This document shows positions 47,435-55,053 of a stretch of 64,000 nt of DNA, in pieces (within the stretch, counting starts at the first letter, position 1; the number at the start of each line of letters is the position of its first letter). The position numbers were made by a program, and so were the translations under genes. The notes below the pieces were generated by a model. The model was not told the origin of the DNA, did no database searches, and saw only the letters and a list, made by a program, of their open reading frames with translations. Source of the DNA: a virus; the IMG/VR virus record IMGVR_UViG_3300022592_000003, positions 1-64,000 of that record; one strand, given 5' to 3'.

Positions 47435-47461
47435 CGTTCTCCAGGTTTATCCTATATAATA
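47432..47461 (+). promoter_or_regulatory. Promoter, extended motif copy 3
   Basis: TATAAT at 47455-47460 inside TTATCCTATATAATA (47447-47461), weak -35 TAGCGT at 47432. Same extended block as 26568 and 42165. The gene starts 30 nt downstream with AAGGAGAG. Confidence 0.65.
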
Positions 47462-47490
47462 AATATAGAAGACTTACTAAGGAGAGCAAG

Positions 47491-48072
47491 ATGGCTATTC
47501 CAATTTTAGGCCAAGGCGGCGGCGCTGCCGATGAAGGCACATATACAGAGATCAAGGACGATGGTCCTAAGATTCGTCTGCTCTATTGCTATAACTGCCG
47601 CACAATCGAGGAACTCCCTGACTTTGAGGGTAACCCCGATGATGACGTCTTGCTGCAGGTACTCGTTGATAAGCATGAGTCTGCCGGCATTCCACACACT
47701 GGCTTCTTATCTAAGATCGGTGTAAAACTATACTCACGTCCTGAGGTACGCAAGCAAGTAATCGAAAACCTACGCAACAAGGTAGGTGGCGGCCTTGCTG
47801 ATATTGACCCAGACTATTACACAACCAAGGCCACATTCGGTGATGATGCTATGAAGTGCTTTAACCTTCATATGCGTCCTTCACAGGGTTGTATGGATTG
47901 GAAGCGTGAAAACAAGCGTCTTATTCCTAAGGGTACAGACGATATCCGTAAAGAATTAGGTCTGGAGAGTGCAGCAAAGTCTGCTAGTACAAAGGTTTAC
48001 CTTTGCGACTTCTGCCCTGCTAAGACCTATGTAGTTGAACAAAACCGTAAAAAAATGGGACTATACGAATAG
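47491..48072 (+). CDS. Two-zinc-knuckle protein, 193 aa
   Basis: Contains CYNC (about 31-34) near the N-terminus and CDFC (about 171-174) near the C-terminus, with additional Cys at about 127 and 138. A central alpha/beta region holds 'DDVLLQVLVDKHESAGIPHT'. First gene after promoter copy 3. Not recognised; a nucleic-acid-associated zinc protein is plausible. Confidence 0.68.
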   Translation: MAIPILGQGGGAADEGTYTEIKDDGPKIRLLYCYNCRTIEELPDFEGNPDDDVLLQVLVDKHESAGIPHTGFLSKIGVKLYSRPEVRKQVIENLRNKVGGGLADIDPDYYTTKATFGDDAMKCFNLHMRPSQGCMDWKRENKRLIPKGTDDIRKELGLESAAKSASTKVYLCDFCPAKTYVVEQNRKKMGLYE

Positions 48073-48079
48073 AGGAAAT

Positions 48080-48352
48080 ATGTCAGAAGATACAACAACA
48101 CCTACAACACCTGAAACCCCTGAAATCGCATTTGGCTTCGCAGTCTTGGTAGATGCTGAGGGAAACGTATTCGTAGAGCGTAACAAGGAAGCTTTTGCTC
48201 TCCCTGTAGACCGTGATGCGACTCTCCTAGAAGTTCGCCGTTACGCATCTGAAGTCCTCATGGATTTGCAGGCTCAGTCAGCCGCTGAATATGTGGCTCT
48301 TCGTTTAGCTGTAGATAAGGCTAAGGCAGCAGAGGCAGCCCCGACAGCATAA
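48080..48352 (+). CDS. Hypothetical protein, 90 aa
   Basis: ATG 48080 (AGAGGAAAT upstream) is preferred to the frame's earlier codons, which overlap the previous gene. Thr/Pro-rich start, then a small alpha/beta domain (AFGFAVLVDAEGNVFVERNK, LEVRRYASEVLMDLQAQSAA) and Ala/Lys-rich end. Unknown function. Confidence 0.68.
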   Translation: MSEDTTTPTTPETPEIAFGFAVLVDAEGNVFVERNKEAFALPVDRDATLLEVRRYASEVLMDLQAQSAAEYVALRLAVDKAKAAEAAPTA

Positions 48353-48403
48353 CTCTTTCGCTCATGCCGAGACGTAACGACTAAGACGAGAGAGAATAGG
48401 CGC

Positions 48404-49318
48404 ATGGACTTTGAGAATTATGGAGACGTACCCAGCATTACACCTGGGTCTACTTCCTATTTCAGTGCGCCTTCTTCCGAGCTTGATCCAAAGCTCTTTC
48501 AGGGAGATCATCTCAACGCTTGGGTACGTTCCGGCATCCTAAATATGCTCTTTGAGTATTTGGTGAAGTATTACGCTGATCCACATGCTTGGGTGCATGC
48601 TTGGCTTGCAGGCTCTGGAGTCTCCTATCAATGGGAGGCTTCCAGAGAACCTGGCGATCTAGATTGCTTGGTTGGAATTGACTATGTCAAGTTCCGTCAG
48701 AGTAATCCTGAGTTTACCGGCTACTCCGATGTTGAGATCTCAAAGACTTTCAACGAAGGTTTCAATGGGGACCTAATGCCTAAGACCCGTAACTGGGAAG
48801 GCTATGAGCTTACATACTATGTAAACCCACAGTCAGACATTAGGGATATTAATCCTTATGCAGCTTATGATCTCACTGCAGATTCTTGGACTGTATATCC
48901 GGAGCATAACCCACAGCCGCCATACAGCCGTGCATGGGAACAGAAAACCCAGCGGGATGAAGACATGGCCCAGGATATGTTAAAGAAGTATGCGGATGCC
49001 TTGAACGAGGTACGCAATACTGCTAATCCGGCTTATCGTGTAAACGCAGAGCGAAAGCTACGTCTTGCTATGGAGCAGGCTTCAGCTTTCTATGATGATA
49101 TTCACCAGAACCGTAAAGTTGCTTTCAGCAAGACCGGATCTGGATACGCAGACTTCAACAATTACCGTTGGCAGGCTGGTAAGCGTTCTGGAGTAATCCA
49201 GGCGTTACGCTCTATTAAAGAACATAAGACCGCACTAGATACAGAGACACAGAAGCAAACCTACGGAATAGAGCTGCCAGATGCTGCAACCCTAGTCCGG
49301 AGAACTTTGCGTGGCTAA
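48404..49318 (+). CDS. Nucleotidyltransferase-fold protein candidate, 304 aa
   Basis: 'AWLAGSGVSYQWEASREPGD' followed by LDCLVGIDY resembles the DNA polymerase-beta/MNT nucleotidyltransferase signature: a GS helix start and then a DxD (DLD) metal-binding strand (about residues 65-93). The C-terminal half is helical with KLRLAMEQASAFYDDIHQNR. Its partners could be the HAD-like and TGT-like genes just downstream. Substrate unknown. Confidence 0.6.
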   Translation: MDFENYGDVPSITPGSTSYFSAPSSELDPKLFQGDHLNAWVRSGILNMLFEYLVKYYADPHAWVHAWLAGSGVSYQWEASREPGDLDCLVGIDYVKFRQSNPEFTGYSDVEISKTFNEGFNGDLMPKTRNWEGYELTYYVNPQSDIRDINPYAAYDLTADSWTVYPEHNPQPPYSRAWEQKTQRDEDMAQDMLKKYADALNEVRNTANPAYRVNAERKLRLAMEQASAFYDDIHQNRKVAFSKTGSGYADFNNYRWQAGKRSGVIQALRSIKEHKTALDTETQKQTYGIELPDAATLVRRTLRG

Positions 49319-49409
49319 GTGTAAAAACTGTAAGCACCCCATGGAATACGGGGTATGTGAGGTCGAAAACTGTAATTGTATTTGTGAACGCAATTTATCG
49401 GAGGACTAA
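49311..49409 (+). CDS. Cys-rich micro-protein, 32 aa
   Basis: GTG start overlapping the previous stop region; the stop TAA is directly followed by the next ATG. CKNCKHPMEYGVCEVENCNC plus IC: six cysteines in 32 residues, a probable zinc-binding peptide. CGGAGGAC at its end is the ribosome-binding site of the next gene. Confidence 0.6.
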   Translation: MAKCKNCKHPMEYGVCEVENCNCICERNLSED

Positions 49410-49874
49410 ATGGCTACGGCACTCATCTCAGTAGAGGGAGTAATGAAGACCGAAGGTGGGGACCCGATTCAAGAGGGTATCCGACTCTATCGCATCCTGG
49501 CTGAACACTATCGGGTGGTAATCTGCTCCGACCTATCTGAAGACCTAACAGAGCATTGGCTACGAGCCAATATGATTGTCGGCTATGCCGATATCTATGA
49601 CACTCGCCATTTCTTTGAGGGTCAGGATTTGCGGGCCCGACACCTAGACCTAGCTTTACAGCGGGGTCGAGTAGCTCTATTTGTAGATCCCGATGCGGAT
49701 CGGTGCGCCTATGCACTCTCTAAGAACGTAACTACTCTCATGTTTGCTGAACCTAAGTTTGTCCGTACAACCCGTATGGTCAAGCCTTGGGACGAGCTGA
49801 AGGTTGAGATTGAACGTCAGCGGGATGCCCTTCTTGATGCTCACCTCGGAAGTCAGATTAAGCGGTACGAATGA
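49410..49874 (+). CDS. HAD-like protein, 154 aa
   Basis: N-terminus TALISVEGVMKTEGGDP resembles the HAD motif I strand (hhhDhDGxh), but the nucleophile Asp and the second Asp are replaced (SVEG). Also 'YRVVICSDLSEDLTEHWLRA' and ALFVDPDADRCAYALSKN (motif IV-like). Phage HAD-like proteins of this size are common; the missing aspartates suggest loss of phosphatase activity. Overlaps the next gene by 4 nt (ATGA). Confidence 0.65.
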   Translation: MATALISVEGVMKTEGGDPIQEGIRLYRILAEHYRVVICSDLSEDLTEHWLRANMIVGYADIYDTRHFFEGQDLRARHLDLALQRGRVALFVDPDADRCAYALSKNVTTLMFAEPKFVRTTRMVKPWDELKVEIERQRDALLDAHLGSQIKRYE

Positions 49875-51349
49875 ACATTGTCTTCATGGGCGGTGAAGTA
49901 CCCTCACACAGGATCCTCCTGGCTAATGCCGGAGTTAAGCACATCAGCGTCAACTACTTCAGGTTGGTAAAGCGTGGTCTCCCAAAGACCAAAGACTACC
50001 TACTTAAAGAGCGGTTCCCTGATGACGTCCTCATCTATGTAGATGGCGGCGGCCACCAGATCAATGATCTCAACATGACACAGCGGGAGCTCGAAGAGTA
50101 TGCCGCTGACTACCAGGACTTCATTACTATTAATGAGGATAGAATCCACCTCGCAACCGAGTTGGATGCCAAAGCTTTGGGCCCTAACTGGATCAACCAC
50201 CAGCGTCGTACCTTTTGGGAGGATTTTGGCCTAGAGCGTGCCTCTATGGTGTGGCACTCAGAAACAGGCCATACTGGTCTCTACAACCTCGCAGAGCAAT
50301 ATCTCAACGTTTCTATCTTGGGTGAGTCTATCGAGGACGATACGAGCCTCTCAGCCCGTTCTAGGGCCCTTTTGAGCCAGTTTCCTGACCTGCAGTTCCA
50401 TGGTGTAGCATGTGCTAAGCCAGATAATTTGAGGCAGGTACCGGTAACCACAGCTGCTACCCTTTCTTGGCTAAGTCCTATGATGAGAGGTGAGACAATT
50501 GTCTGGGATGGCACTAGACTAGTCCGCTACCAGAAGAAACAGAAAGACCAGGCTCGACCCCGCTACAAGGCGATCATCGAGAAGGCTGGGCTGGACTTTG
50601 ACAAGATTATTAATGACGATAGTAACGAGGTTACCCGCCTCGCCATCTGGAGTTATCTGCAGCTAGAGAATTCATTAGACAAGCAAAGGAAGCCCATGTT
50701 ATCTGATCAGAGTGATCCACTAGATAGTGCAGGTTCTGCGGAAACTAGGGGTATCAGTCCTGATAACAGAGGGTCTGAGGTGCGGAAAGATTTGACCGCC
50801 CGCAAGCCTGAAGACATGCAAACCCTGCCAGTTTTCGGGGTTACGAATAAGACTATTTTCGAGAAAGACGTTGATGGCAGGGATGTTATCAGGGAGGCTC
50901 CGGTATTAGAGAGCACCCATACTTCCTTCCGTCAGTGCAACACCTGCTTCGTTGCAAGCAATTGTCCGGCCTTCAAACCGAACAATTCTTGTGCCTTCAG
51001 CCTCCCGGTAGAGATTAAGACCAAGGAGCAGTTGAAGGGATTACTCAACGCAATTATCGAAATGCAGGGCGCTAGAGTCGCTTTTGCACGTTTTGCGGAG
51101 GAATTAAACGGCGGATACCCGGATCCAAACACCGGGCAGGAGATTGACCGACTCTTTAAGATCGTAAATGAGGTCAAGAAGTTAGAGGAGAACAAGGAGG
51201 TTCTCCGCATGACGGTGGAGCGTCAAAGCTCAGGAGGAGTCATGTCAGCACTATTCGGAGACCGGGCCAACACCCTAAAGGAGTTGTCTGGAAATGGGTT
51301 AAGTGAAGGGGACGCCAGCAAAATAATCAAAGACCAATTAGAAGGATAG
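49871..51349 (+). CDS. TGT/DpdA-like TIM-barrel protein with C-terminal Cys cluster, 492 aa
   Basis: Residues about 1-225 resemble tRNA-guanine transglycosylase / DpdA barrels: 'VLIYVDGGGHQIND' matches the DSGxFQ catalytic block, 'LNVSILGES' and 'FHGVACAKPDNL' match later barrel strands. The position of the second catalytic Asp (around VTTAATLSWLS) is Ala/Thr. Residues about 300-492 add CNTCFVASNCPAF...C (four Cys, metal or Fe-S) and a coiled coil. No queuosine or deazaguanine synthesis genes are in the window. Function uncertain; family assignment is from memory. Confidence 0.5.
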   Translation: MNIVFMGGEVPSHRILLANAGVKHISVNYFRLVKRGLPKTKDYLLKERFPDDVLIYVDGGGHQINDLNMTQRELEEYAADYQDFITINEDRIHLATELDAKALGPNWINHQRRTFWEDFGLERASMVWHSETGHTGLYNLAEQYLNVSILGESIEDDTSLSARSRALLSQFPDLQFHGVACAKPDNLRQVPVTTAATLSWLSPMMRGETIVWDGTRLVRYQKKQKDQARPRYKAIIEKAGLDFDKIINDDSNEVTRLAIWSYLQLENSLDKQRKPMLSDQSDPLDSAGSAETRGISPDNRGSEVRKDLTARKPEDMQTLPVFGVTNKTIFEKDVDGRDVIREAPVLESTHTSFRQCNTCFVASNCPAFKPNNSCAFSLPVEIKTKEQLKGLLNAIIEMQGARVAFARFAEELNGGYPDPNTGQEIDRLFKIVNEVKKLEENKEVLRMTVERQSSGGVMSALFGDRANTLKELSGNGLSEGDASKIIKDQLEG

Positions 51350-51389
51350 ACCTGATCACAGTGAGAATATATAAGAAAGAGGATATGTA

Positions 51390-53420
51390 GTGTTTTCGTT
51401 TAAACTAGCAGAAGATTTTGTCAGTTCCTATCGTTCGAAGAAGGTCCCCTGGGGTTACCAGGATGCTGCGGGTAACTCCGTAGGCGAGATTACTTTCTTG
51501 CGTACCTACTCCCGTCTTAAAGAGGACGGAACCAAGGAAACTTGGACAGATGTATGTGAGCGTGTCATTGACGGCATGTATTCACTTCAGAAAGACCACG
51601 CCAAGCAGAACCGTCTGCCTTGGTCTGACGTTAAGGCCGCTTCCTCAGCGAAGGAAGCCTTTGACCGCCTCTGGAACCTAAAGTGGACTCCACCCGGCCG
51701 TGGCCTATGGATGATGGGTACACCCCTCGTCAATGTTCAGAAGAACTCTGCAGCGTTGCAGAACTGCTCCTTTGTATCTACAAATGCTATGACCAAGATT
51801 GACCCAGCCAAGCCTTTCGCCTTCCTTATGGAGGCATCTATGCTGGGAGTCGGTGTTGGCTTTGATGATAAGGGGGCAGATAAAGACTTTACTATCTACC
51901 CTTGCGAAGCAGGAGAAACATATGTCATCCCCGACACCCGAGAAGGCTGGGTTGAATCCACAGCCGCCCTCATCAATTCTTACCTTAAGCCAGATACGAA
52001 GTGCCCTGTATTTGACTACTCACAAATCCGACCAGCCGGTACTCCGATTAAAACCTTTGGAGGCACCGCAGCCGGAGCAGAACCGCTAATCAAACTCCAC
52101 AACCATATCTCTAGGATCTTTGGAAGTCGTGCCGGTGACAAGCTCACCCGTCGTGACATTGCAGATCTTGGAAACCTTATTGGCGTTTGCGTAGTATCCG
52201 GTAACGTCCGCCGCTCAGCAGAGCTTCTCATTGGTCGTATTGACGATGAGGAATTTCTGAACTTAAAGAATGCTGAAGCATTCCCAGAGCGTAACTCCTA
52301 CGATCCAGAGAATCCTGGTTGGGGTTGGATGTCTAACAACTCTGTCGAGGTATCTGTCGGTCAGGACCTAACCCCCATCATTGAGGGTATTGCCCGCAAC
52401 GGTGAGCCTGGCGTAATCTGGATGGATGTAACCCGTAAGTACGGTCGTCTTGCAGATCCTGAGAACAACAAGGACTGGCGTGCAGCTGGGTACAACCCAT
52501 GTGCAGAGCAGTCATTGGAATCAATGGAGTGCTGTACTTTGGTTGAGACATATATCAATCGTCACGACAGCCTAGAGGATTTCAAGCGCACCTTGAAATT
52601 CGCATACCTCTACGCTAAAACAGTTACTTTGATCCCTACGCACTGGGAGGAGACCAACGCTATCATGCAGCGTAACCGCCGCATCGGTACGTCAATCTCC
52701 GGTATCGCCAACTTTGCCGATACAAAGGGTCTCCCACTCCTTCGTACATGGATGGATGAGGGTTACAAGGTAGTAACTAGCTATGACAAGAGTTACTCTG
52801 AATGGCTCGGCATCCGTGAATCAATCAAGATGACAACTGTAAAGCCATCCGGCACAGTCTCAATCTTGGCTGGAGAATCTCCAGGAGTTCACTGGACCCC
52901 AGGCGGCGAGTACTTCCTTCGTACCATCCGCTTTGCTAACAATGACCCTATGTTGCCTCTATTTAAGATGGCTAACTACCGCATTGAGCCTTCGAGTACC
53001 GACCCAGATAATACCTCAGTCGTATACTTCCCGATCAAGTCTCAGGCCCAGCGTTCTGAGAAGGATGTCTCTATTTACGAGAAGATGGCACTGGCAGCTA
53101 CTGCCCAGCGTTACTGGTCAGATAACTCTGTATCTGTAACCGTGTCGTTTAATCCTAAGACTGAGGCCGAAGCTATTGGCACCGTACTGCACATGTACGA
53201 TGGTCAATTAAAGACCGTATCATTCCTTGCTATGGATGATACTCTTTATCCCCAAATGCCGTACACCCAGAGTACTGCTGAGGAATATGAAGCAGCAACT
53301 GCAAGTCTTTTTCCAATTGACCTAGCTGGTGTCTACGCAGGTATGGCCTTCGATGCTATCGGAGAAGCGTACTGCACAACAGATGCTTGCGAAATTAAGT
53401 TGGTAAAGGACAATCAGTAA
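51390..53420 (+). CDS. nrdJ: Class II (adenosylcobalamin-dependent) ribonucleotide reductase, 676 aa
   Basis: GTG start. Monomeric RTPR-type features: LQNCSFVSTNAM (redox Cys126), 'NPCAEQSLESMECCTL' (radical Cys and Glu of the NxCxE site), 'RRSAELLIGR', 'GVHWTPGGEYFLRTIRF' and the C-terminal swinging CTTDAC pair. It reduces ribonucleoside triphosphates with adenosylcobalamin and thioredoxin/NrdH. Oxygen-independent. Coupled to the NrdH-like gene. Confidence 0.93.
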   Translation: MFSFKLAEDFVSSYRSKKVPWGYQDAAGNSVGEITFLRTYSRLKEDGTKETWTDVCERVIDGMYSLQKDHAKQNRLPWSDVKAASSAKEAFDRLWNLKWTPPGRGLWMMGTPLVNVQKNSAALQNCSFVSTNAMTKIDPAKPFAFLMEASMLGVGVGFDDKGADKDFTIYPCEAGETYVIPDTREGWVESTAALINSYLKPDTKCPVFDYSQIRPAGTPIKTFGGTAAGAEPLIKLHNHISRIFGSRAGDKLTRRDIADLGNLIGVCVVSGNVRRSAELLIGRIDDEEFLNLKNAEAFPERNSYDPENPGWGWMSNNSVEVSVGQDLTPIIEGIARNGEPGVIWMDVTRKYGRLADPENNKDWRAAGYNPCAEQSLESMECCTLVETYINRHDSLEDFKRTLKFAYLYAKTVTLIPTHWEETNAIMQRNRRIGTSISGIANFADTKGLPLLRTWMDEGYKVVTSYDKSYSEWLGIRESIKMTTVKPSGTVSILAGESPGVHWTPGGEYFLRTIRFANNDPMLPLFKMANYRIEPSSTDPDNTSVVYFPIKSQAQRSEKDVSIYEKMALAATAQRYWSDNSVSVTVSFNPKTEAEAIGTVLHMYDGQLKTVSFLAMDDTLYPQMPYTQSTAEEYEAATASLFPIDLAGVYAGMAFDAIGEAYCTTDACEIKLVKDNQ

Positions 53421-53647
53421 TGGTAACCGTATACAGCAATCCAAATTGCTCACAATGCGAGGCTACTAAGCGCTTTCTTACTTTGAAGGAGATTCCTTTC
53501 GAAGCTAAGATGCTGGAGGATTCTCCAGAGATTATGCCACTGATCAAGGAGAAGGGGTACAAGGTAGCTCCTGTAGTAGTTACCGATACCGATTCGTGGT
53601 CAGGCTTTAAACTAGACAAGCTAAACGAACTAGCAGAAACCGCCTAA
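53420..53647 (+). CDS. nrdH: NrdH-like glutaredoxin, 75 aa
   Basis: Redox motif CSQC in 'VYSNPNCSQCEATKRFL' (NrdH usually CVQC or CMQC), then EIPFEAKMLEDSPE, 'YKVAPVVVTDTDSWSGFKLD'. A small thioredoxin-fold protein that supplies electrons to ribonucleotide reductases. Overlaps the RNR stop (TAATG), so it is the direct reductant of the enzyme encoded upstream. Confidence 0.9.
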   Translation: MVTVYSNPNCSQCEATKRFLTLKEIPFEAKMLEDSPEIMPLIKEKGYKVAPVVVTDTDSWSGFKLDKLNELAETA

Positions 53648-53655
53648 GGAGAACC

Positions 53656-53799
53656 ATGTCAGACGATCTAAACCCAGACCTATTCGATGAAGACTTCGAA
53701 GATGACTTCGAAGACGGCCTTGATGAACTAGACCTCGATGATGAGGACCTAGATGACCTCGAAGCAGACCTCGCAGATGACGAGGATGTAGAGGCCTAA
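53656..53799 (+). CDS. Extremely acidic protein, 47 aa
   Basis: AAGGAGAACC upstream. 19 Asp plus 8 Glu in 47 residues, no Lys or Arg, spaced with Leu/Phe (DLFDEDFEDDFEDGLDELDL). Such density of negative charge resembles DNA-mimic or histone-like-sink proteins. Last gene before a terminator and the convergent minus-strand block. Function unknown. Confidence 0.75.
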   Translation: MSDDLNPDLFDEDFEDDFEDGLDELDLDDEDLDDLEADLADDEDVEA

Positions 53800-53806
53800 A
53801 AAACGG

Positions 53807-53818
53807 CCAACACAAACA
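53807..53818 (+). repeat. 12-nt motif CCAACACAAACA, copy 1
   Basis: Seven bases after the stop of the acidic gene and 2 bases before the terminator stem. The only copy in + orientation, matching the + strand transcription of the gene before it. Confidence 0.85.
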
Positions 53819-53820
53819 TT

Positions 53821-53852
53821 TGGCCCCCGACTCAATGAAGAGCCGGGGGCCA
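53821..53852. terminator. Bidirectional terminator
   Basis: TGGCCCCCG / CGGGGGCCA stem (9 bp) with a 14-nt loop containing its own short CTC/GAG pairing. T-poor on both sides, but placed between convergent units. Confidence 0.75.
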
Positions 53853-53866
53853 TTTGCTTGTCCTAA

Positions 53867-54076
53867 TTAACTAGCTAAGACACGACCTGAGTTATCCGTT
53901 AACTCAAAGTACTGAGTGTCCGAGTCATCTATATCTTCATAGCTCTCTAGCTCATCAGGATATGTGTCGCCTGCAAGAAGCTGCTCGTATATATCCTTAG
54001 CATGCTCGGCGTCATCTGCGTCAAATATTAGTGTGCCATTCTTCTGCATACTAAACATTACTCTGAACTTAGCCAT
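53867..54076 (-). CDS. Hypothetical protein, 69 aa
   Basis: ATG at 54076 chosen (AGGAGGAAACC upstream on the minus strand). Begins MAKFRVMFSMQKNGTLIFDA and continues with an acidic helix; the N-terminal beta strand plus helix layout resembles small alpha/beta 'DpnD/PcfM'-type proteins, though I cannot name the family. Last gene of the minus-strand cassette. Confidence 0.68.
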   Translation of the reverse strand: MAKFRVMFSMQKNGTLIFDADDAEHAKDIYEQLLAGDTYPDELESYEDIDDSDTQYFELTDNSGRVLAS

Positions 54077-54203
54077 TGGTTTCCTCCTTGTATTGGCATT
54101 CACATTCTTTTACATCAAAGTCGTCATTAGATTCCCAATAGACGACCCCCGTACCATGACACATATTACAGGTACGGGGTAGTACGGTTTCCATGTCCAT
54201 CAT
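54069..54203 (-). CDS. DnaJ-type zinc-knuckle mini-protein, 44 aa
   Basis: CNMCHGTGVVYWESNDDFDV then KECECQ: a CxxCxGxG knuckle like one half of a DnaJ zinc finger, plus a second C-x-C pair. ATG at 54203 overlaps the upstream stop (ATGATGG) and the end overlaps the next gene by 8 nt. AGGAGG for the next gene lies inside its tail. Confidence 0.65.
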   Translation of the reverse strand: MMDMETVLPRTCNMCHGTGVVYWESNDDFDVKECECQYKEETNG

Positions 54204-54466
54204 GCATCAGCCTTCCAGGTCAACTCACCTGCTAGGTGTGTAGGCTTACCAGCTTCATTTGTAGCACCGATAACCATCTTGATTGACTTGCGCGGTGTGT
54301 TCTCAAGTACGTAAGCCTTGAGATATCGCTTAGCTGCAGATGGGTTAGCCCAAGCAGAGTGCATAGAACCATTGCTGTCTGTAACAGTCAATAACCATGC
54401 CCCACCCTTCTCTACAGTTGTGTTCTTAGTTAGTGTTGCTTCTAGTTTCTTAGTTACTTTAGCCAT
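54200..54466 (-). CDS. Hypothetical basic protein, 88 aa
   Basis: TAGGAGGGCACAG upstream. Beta-rich start (KKLEATLTKNTTVEKGGAWL) followed by helix and strand (AAKRYLKAYVLENTPRKSIK). Positively charged. The layout (strand-rich N-terminus, LLTVTDSNG) suggests a small DNA- or RNA-binding fold. Not recognised. Confidence 0.68.
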   Translation of the reverse strand: MAKVTKKLEATLTKNTTVEKGGAWLLTVTDSNGSMHSAWANPSAAKRYLKAYVLENTPRKSIKMVIGATNEAGKPTHLAGELTWKADA

Positions 54467-54476
54467 CTGTGCCCTC

Positions 54477-54713
54477 CTAGAGCTTTATATCTTCGTTGAA
54501 GCCGACTTTCTTTAGATCTCGCAAGATGTTCTTGCCAGCTCTACGATCACCCAGAGATTGTGGTCCGAAGAACACAACCTTTCGTGTATCTGGGTTGACC
54601 ACCTTAACGTGGTGTTTACCTGGCGTGATGCTGACTTCCAGGCCAGCTATCTCTAGGGCATCCACCAGCTTGCGTATTTCCTTTGTCTTTATTGGCAATG
54701 ATGCAAATAGCAT
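54477..54713 (-). CDS. HicA-like protein, 78 aa
   Basis: 'EIRKLVDALEIAGLEVSITP' then GKHHVKVVNPDTRKVVFF and 'AGKNILRDLKKVGF' follow the HicA fold (alpha-beta-beta-beta-alpha; catalytic His in the GxHH stretch; usual form GSHHIY). No HicB antitoxin is evident beside it, so it may act alone, be an RNA-binding relative, or have lost toxicity. Preceded by two hairpins, which may control it. Confidence 0.65.
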   Translation of the reverse strand: MLFASLPIKTKEIRKLVDALEIAGLEVSITPGKHHVKVVNPDTRKVVFFGPQSLGDRRAGKNILRDLKKVGFNEDIKL

Positions 54714-54745
54714 TCCATCATTCCCCCTTTCTTGGTGTAGACTTG

Positions 54746-54807
54746 GGGCGTAAGCTCTTAAAGAACAGAGTTCACGCCCTCAAGGCCCCGGGATTGCGCC
54801 CCGGGGC
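54746..54807. terminator. Two adjacent hairpins upstream of the HicA-like gene
   Basis: GCCCCGGG-ATTGCGC-CCCGGGGC (54785-54807), directly after the stop of the 54809 gene, is a terminator-like stem for the minus strand (no T-tract). A second, imperfect 12-bp inverted repeat GGGCGTAAGCTC / GAGTTCACGCCC (54746-54757 / 54768-54779) lies between it and the HicA-like start. Probable attenuation point that resets expression of the distal genes. Confidence 0.65.
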
Positions 54808-54808
54808 T

Positions 54809-55006
54809 TTATATTTCTTCGATTGTTTCTATGTATGCTTCCTCATTGGGTCTGTTCAGATCCTTAACATTAACCCAGTTGGCTACATTCCTGTCGTATA
54901 CGCATAGACTCCACTCTCTGTTACTGTCTATAGACTGGTCATCTACTCTCCACTTTTTGATCTTGACTCTGAACGTAACACGTAGGTCATATAGATCGTT
55001 ATCCAT
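54809..55006 (-). CDS. Hypothetical protein, 65 aa
   Basis: AGGAGATAGGGGATAA precedes the ATG. Beta strand pattern (DLYDLRVTFRVKIKKWRVDD) and acidic C-terminus (NEEAYIETIEEI). Small, unrecognised. Motif copy 2 (55041-55052) lies in its leader. Confidence 0.68.
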   Translation of the reverse strand: MDNDLYDLRVTFRVKIKKWRVDDQSIDSNREWSLCVYDRNVANWVNVKDLNRPNEEAYIETIEEI

Positions 55007-55040
55007 TTATCCCCTATCTCCTAATCCATTCTAGCGGGAT

Positions 55041-55052
55041 TGTTTGTGTTGG
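55041..55052 (-). repeat. 12-nt motif CCAACACAAACA, copy 2
   Basis: One base after the stop TGA of the 55054 gene and 35 nt before the ATG of the next gene. Confidence 0.85.
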
Positions 55053-55053
55053 G

